64,000 nucleotides of DNA from Oxyruncus cristatus. Its lineage: Eukaryota; Chordata; Aves; Passeriformes; Cotingidae. Of this stretch, positions 60,312 through 64,000 are shown piece by piece. Position 1 is the first letter of the stretch, and every line of letters begins with the position of its first letter. The stretch covers positions 280,208-344,207 of the forward strand of contig VXAY01005987.1 in NCBI GenBank assembly GCA_013399855.1, read 5' to 3'. Made by a program: the position numbers and the translations under genes. Under the pieces are notes generated by a model. It saw only the letters and a program-made list of their open reading frames with translations. It had not been told where the DNA came from and made no database searches.

Positions 60312-63298
60312 AGACAGATGTTTTTATTTCCATGTGTTCAAGATACCTGAATCAGAATGGGCATGCTGCAGATCAAGCAGATGCAGTATACTTTTCCTGA
60401 ACTGGCAGAGGAATTGAGAACTTGAACTGTTGGAAGAGACTAGCAGAACCTGGTTTATTGAGCTAAACTGTAAGAAGGATGAGGGTGGATAAGACTCCTA
60501 TCTATAGGGGAAGAAAGAATAAATGTAGAGACATGGGACCTTTTTAAACTCAAAGGCAGTACTGGCACAAGAATAAATTATTATAGGGCATGAATACATT
60601 TAGGCTTAAAATGAAAAAAGGTTTCTAGCCATCACAGGAGTGAAGCAGTTTTATAATGGGAAAAAGAAGAGGTCACAAATTTAACTAGTGTTAAAGACAG
60701 ATCTTAAGAGCTATTGTTTAATGAATGGAATTGAATATGGCAGTGATGAGAGGACAATAAAAATACGAATTATTCCTCCTAGGTCACTTTTGGTATAAAA
60801 ATCCCTTTGATTCTTTTCTAGAATCCTAGATAAAAAACAAATAAACACATTTTCTTTAATTATCACCTCTAAGTTATTTTCTAAATTGCATTAATAGGAA
60901 CACTAAAGGACACTAATTAACCACTACTTAAAATGCTAATGCCATGCTAATAGTCACCTTTCTCTCATATCTTTTCATTTGCCACAGCTCACAATTGGAA
61001 CGAAACCAACCTAATATAATCTAATGAGAGTCTGTGAAAGATCCAACAGTTTTATTTGCTTAATATTTGCTGAACGGTAACACAGGATTCCAAGAGGGGA
61101 TAAGTTACATTGCCTGATGAAGAAGGGATAGAACTTAATTTCAAGATGTGTGCCTTGCTGTAGGGATGATTTTCCTTGGACAAGTGATAAATAAGAATCA
61201 AGGTGCTCCTTTCTTTTCCTCCTCCCTTTCCTTCCCTTAATGAATCACAACACAATGAAACTTATGGTAACAAAACAATGATGGGCTGACGTCCTATATT
61301 GCTGGGATAAAACCAGGCAAGGATTTGCTTTAGGTACTTTATTCATAACTCTAGTGACACAGCTTTCTATTACCTTCTGCATGCACACACAGAGAGAAAG
61401 ATATTAACCCATTTTTAGATGACCTTCTGCATCCCTTGCCCTGGATTTCAGGTGTCACCTGTTGTAGGAAAGACTTGTCAGAGGAATCTCCCCTTGATAG
61501 GCCCAGGCTATTCCATGCAATCTTCTCTTCACATAACAGGCATCCTAGGGCAACACAGAGGCTTCCCTTAAAGAGATAGCATGCATACATGGGCATAACA
61601 TGCAACCTCTGAGAGACACTGCAAATCGATATATCCTTTGCCCTCTAAAATAAATGTTTGTTTTAGCTCATCTCTAAGAGTGGAGTCCACAAAGAACTAA
61701 TGAACATTGTTATTTTCACACAGAAATTTTATGCTTAAGTAACACTGAAATCAAGTCAATGTCTCTGTCTTTAGAAACCCAGTTGTCTTATCTTGTTCTG
61801 CACATTCAAGTAATTATTACTGTTATATAGCACATTACACAATTATATAGTTGTAATTGAAATACACTATTTTAAACTATATTGAGAATGTATTTATGCT
61901 GCTTTAAGCAAAAAAAGGTAACTGTATAAGATTTGAACAAGCTCTATCAAATCCTAGGAGGCATATTACAGAGTTAAGAGTAGAGCCTAACAAAATGACA
62001 TAACAGGAAAAAAAATCACTTCATCTAAATGTCTATATTACTTTCATAGTACTTAGTTATAGTTCTTCAACAACTTTTGTTATTCCTTCCTCCATGTATC
62101 TCAGTGTTCACTAGACGATTTTTGTAAAGTTTCAGTGGAACCACTGATACAACAGTTGTATCTATCATTAATAAATAAAACTGTGAGTCTAAAGCAAATG
62201 AAAAAGGCTGGAATTAAGAAAACCAAGAAATGTTAATGGAGACTTCCCTTCCTCTGGACAGAAGTGTGACCTAGTCATTATGATCTCCAGGGAACTAAAG
62301 GACTCCTACACAAAACGTTAAGAACAAGGAAATTCAGAGCCTTGTGCTACTTACCAAGTGTGAAAGATAAGCAGAAAAGAGAAAGACTTTCAAAGAGAAG
62401 CATTCCAAGACCCAGAGCAGAATGACAGTTGGGATGACTAAGTTTTAAACCATCAATGACCAGCCTTCTCCTTTTCTGTGCTTCCTTCATGCAGCAGAAA
62501 GTGACTGGCAGAAAGCCTGAAAGCCAGAATTCCTGAAAGATCGATAAGCAGATGGTAGAGGAAAGCATCACTGGACCTAGTTGAATAGGTAATATTACAT
62601 AGCTGATGAATGAAGAAGGAATGAAGAATTAAGAAACTGTTGACTGTTGACTCCAATGGCAGCTGGAGAAGTCCCTTGGACTTCAAGTTACTAGGAAATT
62701 TTCCCTTCAAGGGTAGTGGTGAGGAAGGAAGTGAGAGGAGCACTTCAGGGGAATGGCTAGAAACAAGAGTGGGCACTGCTGCAAGCACCCTGGGTAGTGC
62801 CTTGGGGCATAGGTACCACAAAGATGGTTTCTGTAGCTGAGACAGACTTATTCTAAGTCATACTGGGACTCAGCAGTTAACAAGATTGCATCAGGCCACA
62901 TTAAGCTCCCTCATCTGGAGAGCAGAAAGTTTGGTGCTATATCTTCATGGAAATATTAACCTTTACTCTTATTGCCAGGGCCTTCACTGCTCCTTCACTA
63001 GTACATAAAAAGGGGCGAATAGGATGAACTTGGCTGTGGGGAGCACCCAACCAATTTTGTCTGTATAGTACAGCTTTGCTGCCTGTTTCCTACTCTTTGC
63101 TTAATGTCTTCTCAAGTGGTACCATTGACTGTCCTCCCACTGCTTAAAGTGCTCATCTCTTTTCTTCGTTCAGACGCTTTTCGTTGGGTTTTACCTTCCT
63201 GTTCTGCTCAGATTCTTAAAATTCTTAAAAAGTAAGGCAGTGTGTTTTGCTTATTTTTTAATTTGTCTCTTGAATCCACTCCTTCAGAGAAATGCTTT
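60312..63298. other. Unique AT-rich non-coding stretch
   Basis: No gene or repeat recognised. The longest frame is 122 codons on the minus strand (62453-62821). It is overlapped by other frames and has no recognisable domain. Confidence 0.6.
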
Positions 63299-63556
63299 GA
63301 ATCATAGAATCATAGAATCAGATGGGTTGGAAAGGACCTCTGAGATCATCAAGTCCAACCCTTGATCCAACACCACCGTGGTTACTAGACTATGGAACTA
63401 AGTGCCACGTCCAGCCTCATCTTAAAAACCTCCAGGGACAGAGAATCCAGGGACAGACACTTCCCGGGGCAGCCCATTCCACTGGCTGATTACCCTCTCT
63501 GTAAAGAATTTCTTTCTAATATCCAACCTAAACCTCCCTGGCACAGCTTAAGGCCC
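63299..63556 (-). mobile_element. CR1 LINE 3' end with tail repeats
   Basis: Begins AATCATAGAATCATAGAATC, the tandem CR1 tail, then GGGTTGGAAAGGACCTCTGA and GATCATCAAGTCCAACCCTT. It continues through the end of the RT region (CTAATATCCAACCTAAACCT) to about 63556. It is the reverse complement of a CR1, so the element lies on the minus strand. A local near-duplication (CCAGGGACAGAGAAT/CCAGGGACAGACACT, 63432-63466) is present. This copy is clearly better preserved than that at 27-28 kb. Confidence 0.95.
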
Positions 63557-63604
63557 TAAGTTGCCCATTAGCTGCCTGATTGCCTTATCATACATAGGGT
63601 CGCA

Positions 63605-63850
63605 CACTCACAGGAGTGGGTCATCTGGTCCAACCTCCCTGCTCAAACAGGGTCATTCTAGAGCACATGGCACAGGATTGCATCCAGATGGTTCTTGAAT
63701 ATCTCCAGTGAGAGAGACTCCACAGCCTTTCTGGGCAATCTGTTCCAGTGTGCAGTCATCCACACAGTAAAGAAGTTCTTTCTCATATTCAGGTGGAACT
63801 TCCTGCGCATCAGTTTCTGCCCATGCAGAACCTCCACTTTGATATGTATA
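63605..63850 (-). mobile_element. Second CR1 LINE 3' fragment, different subfamily
   Basis: Opens near TCACAGGAGTGGGTCATCTG, GTCCAACCTCCCTGCTCAAA. The minus strand then reads the CR1 C-terminus ([36 protein letters not shown], stop at about 63658). The 3' UTR differs from that of its neighbour 50 bp away, so the two come from separate insertions of different CR1 subfamilies rather than one split copy. Similarity becomes unclear beyond about 63850. Confidence 0.85.
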
Positions 63851-64000
63851 GAACAGATTTTCTGTATTTCTCTGGTAGAGTGGACAAAAATCAAGCAACT
63901 CCTTTGAAGTAATGCTACCATGAATGGAACACTTCACGGTAGAAGTAAGAACAGTCATTCAGATGACTTATGATTTGGTATACAGCCAAAAGAATTTTCC
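63851..64000. other. Window edge, unassigned
   Basis: Possibly the continuation of the CR1 fragment to the left, but too diverged to call. Confidence 0.4.

Noticed and set aside
63658..63958. 87- and 101-codon minus ORFs as a host gene
   Set aside because: The readable motifs ([20 protein letters not shown]) are the C-terminus of CR1 reverse transcriptase.

Overview
The window is non-coding vertebrate nuclear DNA, almost certainly from a bird and most likely a passerine. It is AT-rich with low CpG. It carries several CR1 (chicken repeat 1) LINE copies with the avian 3' end, including the tandem TAGAATCA tail seen near 63.3 kb. It also has a tRNA-Ile-derived SINE with a CR1-like tail at 59.6 kb (the TguSINE1 type known from zebra finch) and many endogenous-retrovirus LTRs. 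No ORF looks like a confirmed gene; all are short. No rRNA, functional tRNA, CRISPR array, operon or bacterial signal is present. It reads as an intergenic or deep-intron stretch built from unique AT-rich sequence with scattered transposon relics.

Layout. 1-4.1 kb: unique AT-rich DNA with one ATA-type microsatellite. 4.1-5.2 kb: a CR1 3' end (minus strand) and an LTR-like block with TATA box and polyA signal. 5.2-13.1 kb: mostly unique DNA with a 65-bp CR1 tail at 8.75 kb and one small ORF at 11.2-11.5 kb with a membrane segment, the only coding candidate worth checking. 13.3 kb: a G-run tract able to form G-quadruplexes. 15.15-16.51 kb: a well-bounded 1,366-bp LTR-like element with 16/17-bp terminal inverted repeats, a 5-bp target-site duplication (ATTAA) and an 8-base assembly gap. 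17.5-17.9 kb: a second, different LTR. 17.9-27 kb: unique DNA with hairpins and a TA microsatellite. 27-28.2 kb: a very decayed CR1. 29.75-30.48 kb: an LTR-like unit.

34.4-37.2 kb: the longest CR1 copy, plus strand, with recognisable reverse transcriptase parts in several frames and a broken catalytic motif. 40.2-40.5 kb: a CR1 3' end running into a perfect 15-unit TCTAT array. 45.2-45.5 kb: an LTR resembling avian class II/alpharetroviral LTRs around its R region. 53.29-53.80 kb: a precisely bounded minus-strand solo LTR with a 6-bp duplication (GGGGAA). 55.6-55.9 kb: a minus-strand LTR fragment. 59.63-59.77 kb: the SINE. 59.92-60.31 kb: another LTR. 63.3-63.85 kb: two CR1 3' ends in tandem on the minus strand.

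The best-supported biology is parasite history. The SINE tail matches the 3' end of the 34-37 kb CR1 in this same window (44 of 50 positions), fitting a SINE copied by CR1 machinery. The LTRs bring promoter and polyadenylation signals into an otherwise quiet region. I found no convincing novel gene system. All similarity calls come from reading the sequence, without database searches.
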